DNA from: Aeromicrobium erythreum
GTDB lineage: Bacteria > Actinomycetota > Actinomycetes > Propionibacteriales > Nocardioidaceae
Reading direction: 5' to 3'
Assembly: GCF_001509405.1 (NCBI RefSeq)
Contig: NZ_CP011502.1
Span: 2,356,001 to 2,420,000, forward strand
DNA length: 64,000 bases
In this document: positions 8,431 through 17,587 of the stretch, one piece after another
How the letters are laid out: each line of letters starts with the position of its first letter
Position numbering within the stretch: the stretch's first letter is position 1
Position numbers and translations under genes: made by a program
Notes under the pieces: generated by a model
Database searches by the model: none
Seen by the model: the letters and a program-made list of their open reading frames with translations, nothing else
Told to the model about the DNA's origin: nothing

Positions 8431-10560
8431 CTACTCGACCGAGCCGAGCGCGAACGGCAGCACCGCGTCGGCCCCGGCGAGGCGCAGCTCGCGCGACGCC
8501 ACGGCCATCGTCCAGCGGCTGTCGACGAGGTCGTCGACGAGCAGGACCGGACCGGAGAGCCCGTCCAGCGCCTGCCGCAGGTCGTCGGGCACGACGAACC
8601 GCCCCCACACAGCCGCGAGCCGGAACGCGCTGTTGCCTCCCTGCGTGGCGGGGGGTGCGCCCGGCGCCAGCTGCAGGGGCGGCAGCAGCGGGAGTCGGCC
8701 CAGTCGCGCGAGCCCCTCGGCCACCGAGGCGACCAGCGTGGGTCGCGCGACCGAGGGCATCGCGACGACCGCCACCGGCCGCTCCGCCCAGGGCCAGTCG
8801 CGCAGCGCACGCGCACAGGCACCCAGCAGGGGCTCCGGCACGGCGACGTCGGGCGCGCCCGTGGCGAACAGCTCGCGCAACGTGCCGCCCCAACCGAGGT
8901 CGGTGAGTCGTGCGACCACCCGACCGGTCTCGGGCCGCTCCGCGGGCGGGATGCGCCCCGACACGTCGACCCCGAGCCGGCCGACGCCGGACGGCCACTG
9001 CGCCCGCGGGTCGACGGGCACGCCCACGCGGTCGAGGGACTGCGTGGCCCGCGCGACGGCCTCGCCGTCGGTGCTCGTCGGGTACCAGGGGCCTGCGCAC
9101 ACGTCGCAGCGGCCGCAGGGCGCGGCGGTCGGGTCGTCGAGCTGGCGCTGCAGCAGCTCCATCCGGCAGGTGCGACCGGCCTGGTACTCGAGCATCGCCT
9201 CCTGCTCGGCCTCGCGCGCCTGCGCGATGCGCTCGTACCGCTCCGCGTCGTAGACCCACGGCTCGCCCGTGCTGACCCAGCCGCCCTGTACGCGGCGCAC
9301 GGCACCGTCGACGTCGAGCACCTTGAGCAGCAGCTCGAGCGGCGTGCGACGGATGTCGACCTGCGCCTCCAGCGCAGCGACCGACATCGGCGTGCTGCCC
9401 AGGGCCCCGAGCACCGCATCGACCTTGGCCTGCGTCGGCATCGACGCCGTCGCGAAGTAGCGCCAGATGTCGGCGTCCTCCGGCCCGGGCAGCAGCAGGA
9501 CGTCGGCGGACTCCGTGGCGCGGCCCGCGCGGCCGACCTGCTGGTAGTACGCGACGGGCGAGGACGGCGCCCCGAGGTGCACGACGAAGCCCAGGTTGGG
9601 CTTGTCGAAGCCCATGCCGAGCGCGCTGGTGGCGACGAGGGCCTTCAGCTGGTCGTCCTTCAGCGCCTGCTCGAGCCGCACGCGCTCGTCGGGGTCGGTG
9701 CGTCCCGTGTAGGCCGCCACCTCGTGCCCCGCCTCGGTGAGCAGCCGCGCGAGGTCCTCGGCCGCCGAGACCGTGAGGGTGTAGACGATGCCGCTGCCCG
9801 GCAGCTCGGCGAGGTGCGAGACCAGCCAGCCGAGCCGCTCCTTGGAGCTGGGCAGCCGCAGAGAGCCCAGACGCAGGCTCGTGCGCGCCAGCGAGCCACG
9901 CAGCGTGAGGACGTCCGCGTCGCCCGGAACGCCGGGCCCGGAGGCACCCAGCTGCTCCTCGACGTCGGTGACGACCCGCTGGTTGGCGGTGGCGGTGGTG
10001 GCCAGCACCGGCACCCCGTCGGGCATCGAGTCGATGAGGTCGGCCAGGCGTCGGTAGTCGGGCCGGAAGTCGTGGCCCCAGTCGGAGATGCAGTGCGCCT
10101 CGTCGACGACGAGCAGGCCGATGCGGCGGCGCAGCTCGGGCAGCTGCTCGTCGCGGAACCGCGGGTTGGTGAGGCGCTCGGGCGACACCAGCAGCACGTC
10201 GACGTCGTCGGCGTCGAGCCGGGCCCGCACGTCGTCCCACTCGTGCGCGTTGGCCGAGCTGATCGAGACGGCCCGCACCCCGGCGCGCGCGGCGGCGGCC
10301 ACCTGGTCGCGCATGAGGGCGATGAGCGGGGACACCAGGAGTGTGGGGCCGGTGCCCCGCGCGCGCAGCAGCGAGGTCGCGACGAAGTAGACCGCCGACT
10401 TTCCCCAGCCGGTGCGCTGGACGACGAGCGCGCGCCGGTGGTCGTCGACCAGGGCCGTGATCGCCTCGAGCTGCCCGTCGTGGAACTGGGCGTCGGGTCG
10501 GCCGGTGAGGCGACGCAGGGCGTCGAGCGCGTCGGTGGCGGTGGCGGTGGAGGTGGTCAC
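8431..10560 (-). CDS. recQ: RecQ-family DNA helicase with C-terminal PRTase-like domain
   Basis: A 709-residue ATP-dependent 3'-5' helicase. Motif I is RTGWGKS (K54), motif II is DEAH at 153-156, and motif VI is QVGRAGR. A zinc-binding region has cysteines in RTCRMELL and CGRCDVC. The last 170 residues are not an HRDC domain. They carry VLLVDDLVDSRWTM, the PRPP-loop signature of phosphoribosyltransferases, making this the RecQ-PRTase arrangement seen in some actinobacteria. The start is GTG at 10560. It is divergent from the small lipoprotein gene. Confidence 0.9.
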   Translation of the reverse strand: MTTSTATATDALDALRRLTGRPDAQFHDGQLEAITALVDDHRRALVVQRTGWGKSAVYFVATSLLRARGTGPTLLVSPLIALMRDQVAAAARAGVRAVSISSANAHEWDDVRARLDADDVDVLLVSPERLTNPRFRDEQLPELRRRIGLLVVDEAHCISDWGHDFRPDYRRLADLIDSMPDGVPVLATTATANQRVVTDVEEQLGASGPGVPGDADVLTLRGSLARTSLRLGSLRLPSSKERLGWLVSHLAELPGSGIVYTLTVSAAEDLARLLTEAGHEVAAYTGRTDPDERVRLEQALKDDQLKALVATSALGMGFDKPNLGFVVHLGAPSSPVAYYQQVGRAGRATESADVLLLPGPEDADIWRYFATASMPTQAKVDAVLGALGSTPMSVAALEAQVDIRRTPLELLLKVLDVDGAVRRVQGGWVSTGEPWVYDAERYERIAQAREAEQEAMLEYQAGRTCRMELLQRQLDDPTAAPCGRCDVCAGPWYPTSTDGEAVARATQSLDRVGVPVDPRAQWPSGVGRLGVDVSGRIPPAERPETGRVVARLTDLGWGGTLRELFATGAPDVAVPEPLLGACARALRDWPWAERPVAVVAMPSVARPTLVASVAEGLARLGRLPLLPPLQLAPGAPPATQGGNSAFRLAAVWGRFVVPDDLRQALDGLSGPVLLVDDLVDSRWTMAVASRELRLAGADAVLPFALGSVE

Positions 10561-10631
10561 CCGGTCATCGTGTCAGGCGCTGCCGACACCGGCTCCTTGC
10601 CGCGTCGCGCCCTGTGGACGACAGTGGTCGC

Positions 10632-10982
10632 ATGCGTCGCGCCCTCGCCGTCGGCATCCTCGTCCTGCTCCTCGGCTGCTCGGGTGCGCCCACCACCGCG
10701 ACCGCTCCCGACCTGCGGTGCGCCCAGGACCAGACGACGGACGCGGCGAAGGACGTCGTGGAGAAGGTCGGTGGTCTGCGCACCGACGACGTCGTCGTGC
10801 GCCTCGCTCGCAGCACGCCCGCCGGGATCGTCGCGCTGGTCGACGGTGACGTCGAGCGGGCATACCGTCTCCTGCACGACCGCTACGGCGTGGCCGTCGT
10901 TGCCCAGGCCGAGGGCGACGGCGTCGCGGACGGTCTGGCGCAGATCGAGCGCCTCGTCCGCTCGTCCTGCCCGCAGCGCTGA
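10632..10982 (+). CDS. Small putative lipoprotein
   Basis: A 116-residue secreted protein. The N-terminus MRRALAVGILVLLLGCSG is a lipoprotein signal peptide with lipobox LLGC, so C16 should be acylated and anchored outside the membrane. The mature part is about 100 residues with two more cysteines (LRCAQD and SSCPQR) that could form a disulfide. It contains DVVEKVGGLRTDDVVV and is hydrophilic, with no recognised domain. The ATG at 10632 is preferred over a GTG 18 bases upstream because it puts RR directly before the hydrophobic core. Confidence 0.7.
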   Translation: MRRALAVGILVLLLGCSGAPTTATAPDLRCAQDQTTDAAKDVVEKVGGLRTDDVVVRLARSTPAGIVALVDGDVERAYRLLHDRYGVAVVAQAEGDGVADGLAQIERLVRSSCPQR

Positions 10983-11009
10983 GACGACCCGGCGGACGTC
11001 GGCCTCGGG

Positions 11010-11083
11010 TGGGCGAAGAGGGACTCGAACCCCCGACCGCTCGGGTGTAAGCCGAGTGCTCTGACCAGCTGAGCTATTCGCCC
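11010..11083 (-). tRNA. tRNA-Val (TAC)
   Basis: Acceptor arms GGGCGAA/TTCGCCC pair perfectly; the D-arm (GCTCAGCTGGTCAGAGC) and T-arm (GGGGGTTCGAGTCCCTC) are canonical. The anticodon stem CTCGG/CCGAG encloses loop CTTACAC, giving anticodon TAC. No CCA is encoded. Confidence 0.95.
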
Positions 11084-11162
11084 CGGGTGCATCCGACGAG
11101 TGCGTCGGACGCCTGGGAACCCTACCGCACGCGAGCGCGACGACCTGGTCCCCGACAGACAG

Positions 11163-11206
11163 AGGCTGCGGCCGCCGGGGTCTCGGGTCCCGGGCGGCCG
11201 CAGCAC
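11163..11206. terminator. Hairpin terminator
   Basis: A perfect 12-bp GC-rich stem (11165-11176 with 11193-11204) lies past the end of the peroxiredoxin/thiamine-binding operon and upstream of tRNA-Val on the same strand. It has no U-tract, as is common in actinobacteria. Confidence 0.6.
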
Positions 11207-11267
11207 CCCCATCATGGCGCAGCACGGGTGTCGCGCGCAGCCGTTTGGGCGGGAAACTCGGGCGAAT

Positions 11268-11573
11268 TCAGCCGTCGTCGCGCAGGTGCGCCTCCAGCCG
11301 CTCGACCTTGGCCGTCAGCTGGCCCGTGAACCCCGGACGGATGTCCGCCTTCAGCACGAGCGAGACCCGCGACGAGACCGCCGCGACGGCGTCGACGGCA
11401 GCCTTCACCACCGCCATCACCTCGTCCCACTCCCCCTCGACCGTGGTGAACATCGACGTTGTCTCGCACGGCAGGCCCGACGCACGGACGACCCGCACGG
11501 CCTCGGCGACTGCGGCCGCCACCGACCCCGACTCGTCGGCGCTGACCGGGCTGACGCTGAACGCGGCGAGCAT
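11268..11573 (-). CDS. Thiamine-binding YkoF/MTH1187-family protein
   Basis: A 101-residue member of the DUF77 (UPF0045) family. It has the ferredoxin-like pattern AAFSVSPVSADESGSVAAAV and the conserved SMFTTVEGEWDEVM loop. Relatives form dimers or tetramers that bind thiamine or its HMP moiety. The start ATG overlaps the stop of the upstream peroxiredoxin by one base (TGATG), so they are co-translated. It may supply or buffer a thiamine precursor; a link to the thiamine-dependent AceE encoded nearby is only suggestive. Confidence 0.8.
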   Translation of the reverse strand: MLAAFSVSPVSADESGSVAAAVAEAVRVVRASGLPCETTSMFTTVEGEWDEVMAVVKAAVDAVAAVSSRVSLVLKADIRPGFTGQLTAKVERLEAHLRDDG

Positions 11574-12028
11574 CAGAGCTCGGCGAGCGCGGCGCGGTAG
11601 GCGTCGAAGTCGCGCGCCTGACCGATGGGGTGCTCCACCTTCCAGCGCAGGACGCCCTCGGCGTCGACGAGGTAGGTGCCGCGCTCGGGCGCGCCCGCAC
11701 CCTCGTTGAAGATGCCGTAGGCGCGGCTGACCTCGCCGTGCGGCCAGAAGTCGCTCAGCACGGGGAACGTGAGGCCCTCCGCGTCGGCGAAGGCGCGGTT
11801 GGAGAAGAAGTGGTCGCAGGAGATCGCGAGCACCTCGACGTCGCTGTCGGCGAAGGCGCCGATGTTGTCGCGGATCTCGCAGAGCTCACCGGTGCAGATG
11901 CCGCTGAAGGCGAACGGGAAGAACACGAGCGCCACGGGACGTCCGCGGAAGGAAGACAGGGTGACGTCCTCGCCATGCTGGCTCTTGAGCGTGAAGTCGG
12001 GGGCCGCCTGGCCTACGTCGATCGTCAT
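11573..12028 (-). CDS. AhpE-type peroxiredoxin
   Basis: A 151-residue thiol peroxidase of the AhpE class that reduces H2O2, organic peroxides and peroxynitrite. The peroxidatic cysteine lies in FAFSGICTGELCE, with the preceding F-x-F-S/T pattern and a partnering arginine in the PIGQARD region. A second cysteine five residues later (GELC) could serve as a resolving thiol; the M. tuberculosis AhpE motif lacks it. The placement next to DUF3052 and aceE is a conserved actinobacterial arrangement. Confidence 0.92.
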   Translation of the reverse strand: MTIDVGQAAPDFTLKSQHGEDVTLSSFRGRPVALVFFPFAFSGICTGELCEIRDNIGAFADSDVEVLAISCDHFFSNRAFADAEGLTFPVLSDFWPHGEVSRAYGIFNEGAGAPERGTYLVDAEGVLRWKVEHPIGQARDFDAYRAALAEL

Positions 12029-12092
12029 GGCCCCAGCCTAGGACGCGACGAGCCCCGGGCGCCGCTGCATCGGCCGCGGGGAACGGCGGAGC

Positions 12093-12479
12093 TCAGCGCT
12101 TGTGGGTGGAGAGCTTGGTGGCGGCCCACTCGGCCGACGCCGAGGAGGTCGTGGTCGTCGACAGGCCCGCGACGGGAGCCGCCTCGGCGATGTCGGCGCC
12201 GGTCACGTAGCCCGGTCGGCCGACCTTGGGCGTGAGGACCCAGATCGACCCACCCTCGGCGAGGTCGGAGAGCGCGTCGAACAACGCGTCGACGAGGTCG
12301 CCGTCGTCGTCGCGCCACCAGAGGATGACGCCGTCGACCACCTCGTCGGACTCACCGTCGACGAGTGCGTGGCCCACGATCTCCTCGATCGCGGAGCGGA
12401 GCTCGTTGTCGACGTCCTCGTCCCAGCCCAGCTCCTGGATGACGGTGTCGGGGCTGAAGCCCAGCCTCGCGGCGTCCAA
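12093..12479 (-). CDS. DUF3052 domain-containing protein
   Basis: A 128-residue conserved actinobacterial protein, recognised from LGFSPDTVIQELGWDEDVD, DGVILWWRDDDGDLVDAL and the TPKVGRPGYV block. The function is unknown. It is persistently found between aceE and the AhpE gene. The start is TTG at 12479, with a GAGGAG ribosome site 5 bases upstream. It is divergent from aceE; the two paired CTACTG operators lie in the shared promoter region. Confidence 0.88.
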   Translation of the reverse strand: MDAARLGFSPDTVIQELGWDEDVDNELRSAIEEIVGHALVDGESDEVVDGVILWWRDDDGDLVDALFDALSDLAEGGSIWVLTPKVGRPGYVTGADIAEAAPVAGLSTTTTSSASAEWAATKLSTHKR

Positions 12480-12578
12480 CGGTTCTCCTCAGTTCGTCCG
12501 GTGGTGTGGTCCCACTCTGGCACGCCTGGAGGGGCGGTGCCGCCCGGGACCGGGTCGGGTGCGGCGGTGGTCGAGAAC

Positions 12579-12615
12579 CTACTGCAAAGTAGGGGATTTT
12601 CCTACTGATCGGTAG
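12579..12615. promoter_or_regulatory. Paired CTACTG-N4-GTAG operator sites
   Basis: Two copies of the imperfect palindrome CTACTG-N4-GTAG occur at 12579-12592 and 12602-12615, 23 bp apart start to start (about two helical turns). They sit 85-120 bases upstream of aceE in the divergent DUF3052/aceE region. Spacing and symmetry suggest cooperative binding of a dimeric regulator. The regulator is unknown. Confidence 0.6.
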
Positions 12616-12699
12616 ATGTTCACAACGTCCGCCGGTGTCACCCTAGCGAATCCGGCGTGGAAAGATGGAGAGGTCCACAAGACGTCCCAGGAGTCGCAC

Positions 12700-15462
12700 A
12701 TGCCCACCGGCCAGTCCCCCACCGAGCGCCCCGCTGTCATCCACGAGGGGCTGCCGACGCAGCTGCCCGACATCGATCCCGACGAGACGTCCGAGTGGCT
12801 CGCCTCACTGGACCAGATGGTCGACGAGCGAGGCCGCTCCCGCGCCCGCTACGTCATGCTCAAGCTCCTCGAGCGGGCCCGCGAGCAGAACGTCGGCGTG
12901 CCGGCGCTGCGCAGCACCGACTTCATCAACACGATCCCGCCCGAGCACGAGCCGTGGTTCCCCGGCAACGAGGCGATCGAGCGACGCATCCGCTCCTACA
13001 TCCGCTGGAACGCGGCCGTCATGGTCTCGCGCGCGAACCGGCCCGGCCTCGGCGTGGGCGGCCACATCGCCAGCTACCAGTCGGCGGCCAGCCTCTACGA
13101 GGTCGGCTTCAACCACTTCTTCCGCGGCAAGGACCACCCCGGCGGCGGCGACCACATCTACTTCCAGGGCCACGCAGCGCCCGGCATCTACGCCCGCTCC
13201 TACCTCGAGGGCCGCCTGAGCGAGCAGCAGCTCGACCGCTTCCGCCAGGAGCACTCCCACGGCCCGGGCCAGGGACTGTCGTCCTACCCGCACCCGCGTC
13301 TCATGCCCGACTACTGGGAGTTCCCGACGGTCTCCATGGGTCTCGGCGGCATCAACTCCATCTACCAGGCGCGGTTCAACCGCTACCTGCACGACCGCGG
13401 CATCAAGGACACCAGCCAGCAGCACGTGTGGACGTTCCTCGGCGACGGCGAGATGGGCGAGCCGGAGTCGCTCGGCGCCATCGGCCTCGCCGCGCGCGAG
13501 GAGCTCGACAACCTCACGTTCGTCATCAACTGCAACCTGCAGCAGCTCGACGGCCCGGTGCGCGGCAACGGCAAGATCATCCAGGAGCTGGAGTCGTACT
13601 TCCGCGGCGCCGGCTGGAACGTGATCAAGGTCGTGTGGGGCCGAGAGTGGGACGACCTCCTCGCCCGCGACGTCGACGGCGTGCTCGTCAACCAGATGAA
13701 CCGCACGCCCGACGGTGAGTTCCAGACGCTGTCGGTGGAGTCCGGCGCGTACAACCGCGAGAACTTCTTCGGCCCCGACCCGCGCCTGCGCGCCATGGTC
13801 GAGCACCTGAGCGACGAGGACATCGAGCGCCTGCCGCGCGGCGGCCACGACTACCGCAAGGTCTACGCCGCGTTCGACGCCGCCCAGAAGCACACTGGCC
13901 AGCCGACCGTGATCCTGGCGCACACCATCAAGGGCTGGCTGCTCGAGTCCTTCCAGGGCCGCAACGCCACGCACCAGATGAAGAAGCTGACGAAGGACGA
14001 CCTCAAGGGCTTCCGCGACCGGCTCAACATCCCGGTCAGCGATGCGCAGATCGAGGGCGACGACCTCGCGCCGTTCTACCACCCGGGCGAGGACAGCGAG
14101 GAGATCCAGTACATGCGCGCCCGCCGCGACGCGCTGGGCGGCGGACTCCCGTCGCGTCGGGTCGATCCCGCGTCGGTCAAGCTCCCGGAGCCCGACACCT
14201 ACTCGGCGCTCTCCAAGGGCTCGGGCAAGCAGCAGATCGCGACGACGATGGCCTTCGTGCGCCTCCTGCGCGACCTCATGAAGGACCCCGAGATCGGCCG
14301 CCGCATCGTCCCCATCGCGCCCGATGAGTACCGCACGTTCGGCATGGACTCGATGTTCCCGTCGGCGAAGATCTACAACCCGGCCGGCCAGACGTACGAG
14401 TCGGTCGACCGCAAGCTGCTCCTGGCCTACAAGGAGTCCGAGAAGGGCCAGCTGCTGCACGAGGGCATCAGCGAGGCCGGCGCGATGGCGTCGGCGATCG
14501 CGGCCGGCAGCGCCTACTCCACGCACGGCGAGCCGATGATCCCCGTCTACCTCTTCTACTCGATGTTCGGCTTCCAGCGGACCGCCGACTCGATCTGGGC
14601 GATGGCCGACCAGCTCGCGCGCGGGTTCCTCATCGGTGCCACCGCGGGTCGCACCACGCTGACCGGTGAGGGCCTCCAGCACGCCGACGGCCACTCCCCC
14701 CTCATCGCGCAGACCAACCCGGCGGTCGTGCACTACGACCCCGCGTACGGCTACGAGATCGCGCACATCGTCAAGGACGGCATGCGTCGCATGTACGGCA
14801 CGTCCGACGACCGTCCGCACGGCGAGGACGTCCTCTACTACCTGACGGTCTACAACGAGCCGATCAACCAGCCGGCCGAGCCGGAGGACCTCGACGTCGA
14901 CGCGCTGCTCAAGGGCGCCTACCTGTACCGCCGCGGCGAGCGCGGCCGGCACACGGCCCGGATCATGGCCTCGGGCGTCGCGCTGCCGTGGGCGCTGAAG
15001 GCGCAGGAGATGCTCGCCGAGCAGTACGACGTGAAGGCCGACGTCTGGTCCGTCACGTCGTGGAACGAGCTCGCGCGCGACGCGGTCGCCGCCGAGAAGT
15101 GGAACCTCAACAACCCGGGCGAGTACCAGCGGGTCCCGTGGATCACGACGCAGCTCATGGACCACGCGAACGTCACGCTCGCGGTGAGCGACTACATGCG
15201 GGCCGTCCCCGACCAGATCGCCCGCTGGGTCCCCGGACCGTGGCAGTCGCTGGGCGCCGACGGCTTCGGCTTCGCCGACACGCGCGCCGCCGCACGTCGC
15301 GTGTTCCAGATCGACGCGGAGTCGATCGTCGTCTCGGTGCTGCAGAGCCTCGCGCAGCAGGAGCTCGTCGAGCAGTCGGTCGTGCGCGACGCCTTCACGT
15401 CGCTGCGCATCGACGACCCGACCGCCACCCGCGGTGTCGCCCAGGAGGGCGGCGACGCCTGA
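12700..15462 (+). CDS. aceE: Pyruvate dehydrogenase E1 component, homodimeric
   Basis: The 920-residue thiamine-diphosphate enzyme decarboxylates pyruvate and acetylates the E2 lipoyl domain, feeding acetyl-CoA into the TCA cycle. The ThDP motif [10 protein letters not shown] begins the conserved GDG-N segment that ends in [15 protein letters not shown]. The E1 lengths and the [15 protein letters not shown] transketolase-type second half are standard for the alpha2 AceE. The ATG at 12700 with AGGAG 6 bases upstream is preferred over a farther upstream in-frame ATG (12616), which would overlap the operator. Likely controlled by the paired palindromes upstream. Confidence 0.95.
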   Translation: MPTGQSPTERPAVIHEGLPTQLPDIDPDETSEWLASLDQMVDERGRSRARYVMLKLLERAREQNVGVPALRSTDFINTIPPEHEPWFPGNEAIERRIRSYIRWNAAVMVSRANRPGLGVGGHIASYQSAASLYEVGFNHFFRGKDHPGGGDHIYFQGHAAPGIYARSYLEGRLSEQQLDRFRQEHSHGPGQGLSSYPHPRLMPDYWEFPTVSMGLGGINSIYQARFNRYLHDRGIKDTSQQHVWTFLGDGEMGEPESLGAIGLAAREELDNLTFVINCNLQQLDGPVRGNGKIIQELESYFRGAGWNVIKVVWGREWDDLLARDVDGVLVNQMNRTPDGEFQTLSVESGAYNRENFFGPDPRLRAMVEHLSDEDIERLPRGGHDYRKVYAAFDAAQKHTGQPTVILAHTIKGWLLESFQGRNATHQMKKLTKDDLKGFRDRLNIPVSDAQIEGDDLAPFYHPGEDSEEIQYMRARRDALGGGLPSRRVDPASVKLPEPDTYSALSKGSGKQQIATTMAFVRLLRDLMKDPEIGRRIVPIAPDEYRTFGMDSMFPSAKIYNPAGQTYESVDRKLLLAYKESEKGQLLHEGISEAGAMASAIAAGSAYSTHGEPMIPVYLFYSMFGFQRTADSIWAMADQLARGFLIGATAGRTTLTGEGLQHADGHSPLIAQTNPAVVHYDPAYGYEIAHIVKDGMRRMYGTSDDRPHGEDVLYYLTVYNEPINQPAEPEDLDVDALLKGAYLYRRGERGRHTARIMASGVALPWALKAQEMLAEQYDVKADVWSVTSWNELARDAVAAEKWNLNNPGEYQRVPWITTQLMDHANVTLAVSDYMRAVPDQIARWVPGPWQSLGADGFGFADTRAAARRVFQIDAESIVVSVLQSLAQQELVEQSVVRDAFTSLRIDDPTATRGVAQEGGDA

Positions 15463-15539
15463 CGAACCGCCCTGGGGCGCCGACCGCGACGGTCGGCGTC
15501 TCAGGGAACTCCTAGCCGATGCACCCTAGGATGTTGCCC

Positions 15540-16622
15540 ATGCGTCGTTGGCCGTACACCTTTGCCGTCGCGCTGTCCGTGGCGGTCACGGGCGCCGCGG
15601 TGTTCTCCTCCCTCTACCTCGATCTGCCCATGAAGGACCCCGAGGGGTTCCTCGGACCGGCGTACGTGCGCCTCCCGCTGCTGGCGCTGCTGTTCTTCGC
15701 CGCCGGCATCGTGCCCGCCGCCGTGCGTCGTCGCGGCTGGAAGCAGATCGGCGAGGGCGCGCGCGAGGTGGTGCGGGAGGAGTGGTCGCTCAAGCGGGTC
15801 GGCTACATCGCGACCGGACTGATCACCTTCTACGCGAGCTACGTCAGCTACCGCAACCTCAAGAGCTACCTGCCGACGTACCGCGAGGGCGTGCTGTTCG
15901 ACCGCCAGCTCCTCGAGCTCGACCACTGGCTCATGTTCGGCCACAACCCGGCCACGGTCCTGCACAACCTGCTCGGCACCGACGTGATGGCGCACGTGCT
16001 GTCGTTCGCGTACATCGCCTACCTGCCGCTCATCCCCATCACGCTGGGCGCCTTCCTGGTGCTCAACCGCGACTTCTCGATCGGCGCCTGGTACGCCACG
16101 GCGCTGTGCCTCAACTGGATCCTCGGCGTCCTCAGCTACTACGCGCTCCCGACCCTCGGCCCGGCGTTCGCGCAGCCGTCGATGTACTGGGACCTCGCCA
16201 CGACTGACGTCACCGAGCTGCAACGCTCGTTGTTCCGCAACAGGGTCGACGTGCTCACCGACCCGTGGGCGAGCGAGAAGATCCACGGCGTCGCGGGCTT
16301 CGCCTCGCTGCACGTCTCCGTGACGTTCACCGCGGCGCTGTTCATGCAGCGCACCGGCCAGAAGCTCGCGATCCGCGCGATCACCTGGGCGTTCTTCGTG
16401 GTCACCGTGCTGGCCACCATCTACTTCGGCTGGCACTACCTGGCCGACGACATCGCCGGCATCGTCATCGGCTGGGCGTCGGTGTCGCTGGGCGCCTGGG
16501 CGTCGGGGAACCGAGGGCGGCGCAAGCGACGAGGTCTGGCGCCGGTCGACGAGCAGCCGGTTCAGCCGGCCACGGTCACCGCGCCTGGTCCCGGCGGCGG
16601 CTCCGGGTCCATCACGGGCTGA
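15540..16622 (+). CDS. PAP2-family (Aur1/Ipt1-like) membrane phosphatase/transferase
   Basis: A 360-residue integral membrane protein with about six TM helices. The C-terminal half carries the PAP2 active-site blocks: GFASLHVSVTF (motif 2 histidine) and FGWHYLADDIAG (motif 3 histidine and aspartate). Such enzymes hydrolyse or transfer lipid phosphate head groups; the Aur1/Ipt1-like subgroup transfers inositol phosphate. The substrate here is unknown. ATG 15540 puts RRW before the first TM. A proline-rich tail overlaps the 3' end of the convergent hydrolase gene by about 60 bases. Confidence 0.8.
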   Translation: MRRWPYTFAVALSVAVTGAAVFSSLYLDLPMKDPEGFLGPAYVRLPLLALLFFAAGIVPAAVRRRGWKQIGEGAREVVREEWSLKRVGYIATGLITFYASYVSYRNLKSYLPTYREGVLFDRQLLELDHWLMFGHNPATVLHNLLGTDVMAHVLSFAYIAYLPLIPITLGAFLVLNRDFSIGAWYATALCLNWILGVLSYYALPTLGPAFAQPSMYWDLATTDVTELQRSLFRNRVDVLTDPWASEKIHGVAGFASLHVSVTFTAALFMQRTGQKLAIRAITWAFFVVTVLATIYFGWHYLADDIAGIVIGWASVSLGAWASGNRGRRKRRGLAPVDEQPVQPATVTAPGPGGGSGSITG

Positions 16623-17513
16623 CCCTGGCGCAGCATCGCGCGCCAGGTGCTCCGGTGGTAGGTGGCCGGGTCGGTCGCGGCCACGAAGTCGTGCAGGATC
16701 TGCGCGAACTGCCCCGGGTGGTCGCGGTGCGGGAAGTGACCCGCGTCGGGCAGCACGTGCACGTGCGACCACGCCTGGCTGCGCGATGTCGGCGTGCGAG
16801 GCGGGGATGACGAGATCGTCGGCGCCCCAGACGACGAGCACGGGGATGATCCGGGCCAGGTAGGTCCGGTCGATCATCGTGACGAACTGGCCGCGCCAGT
16901 CGAGCACGTGGCTCGTGACGCGTTGCACCGCGTGGCGGGCCCGCGGGTCGGCGAAGGACTCGTAGATCGCGGCTACCTCGCCGAGGTCGCGCAGCTGACG
17001 GACGCCCGTGCGCGAGAGTCCGCGCATGCTGGCGGCAACCGCCCGGCGCCACGGGCGCAGGGTCGCGAGGCCGAGCGCCGTGCCACTGCCGGGCAGGGTC
17101 AGGAAGCGGATGAGCGGCGTGACCTCCTTGCCGAGGCCACCCGACGACACCAGCGCGATCCGCTCGGTGCGATCGGGGTACTGGTAGGCGAACTGCATCG
17201 CCACCCCACCGCCGAAGCTGTGGCCCACGACCGTCACCTTGTTGATGCCGAGGATCGTCAGCAGGTCGCGCATGCCGTTGGCGTAGCCGCCGAGCGAGTA
17301 GTCGGCGTCGGGCTTGTCGGACTCGCCGTGGCCGAGCAGGTCGGGCGCGATCACCGTGTAGTGCTCCGCGAGCGCGTCCATGACGGGCTCCCAGGTGCTG
17401 GACTCACAACCCAGGCCGTGCAGTAGGAGCAGGGCCGGCCCCTTGCCCTTGCGTCGGTAGGCGCGACGGTAGCCGTGCACCACCACGAACTGCAGGTCGT
17501 CGCCGCTGGTCAT
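16562..17513 (-). pseudogene. Alpha/beta hydrolase broken by a single-base frameshift
   Basis: An alpha/beta-hydrolase reading frame of about 317 codons. The first 245 residues are intact: oxyanion region LLLHGLGCESSTW, nucleophile elbow VGHSFGGG, acid region VVWGADDLVIP. After HADIAQ the frame slips. The remaining protein (SHVHVLPDAGHFPHRDHP, with the catalytic histidine GH) continues in another frame down to 16562. Removing one base of the GG at 16777-16778 restores a continuous protein. Either a recent null mutation or a sequencing error. Start ATG at 17513. Substrate unknown. Confidence 0.8.
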
Positions 17514-17587
17514 CGACCCATCGTAGGAGGTGGCGGGTTCGGCCGCGCCGGAACCGAGCACGTCGAGTGGCTCGTTAGACTGGCGCC

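Noticed and set aside
8287-11064. 925-codon plus-strand ORF opposite recQ
   Set aside because: Antisense shadow of the helicase; composition dominated by R, G and A.
12805-15165. 786-codon minus-strand ORF opposite aceE
   Set aside because: Mirror of conserved aceE codons; no start signal or family.
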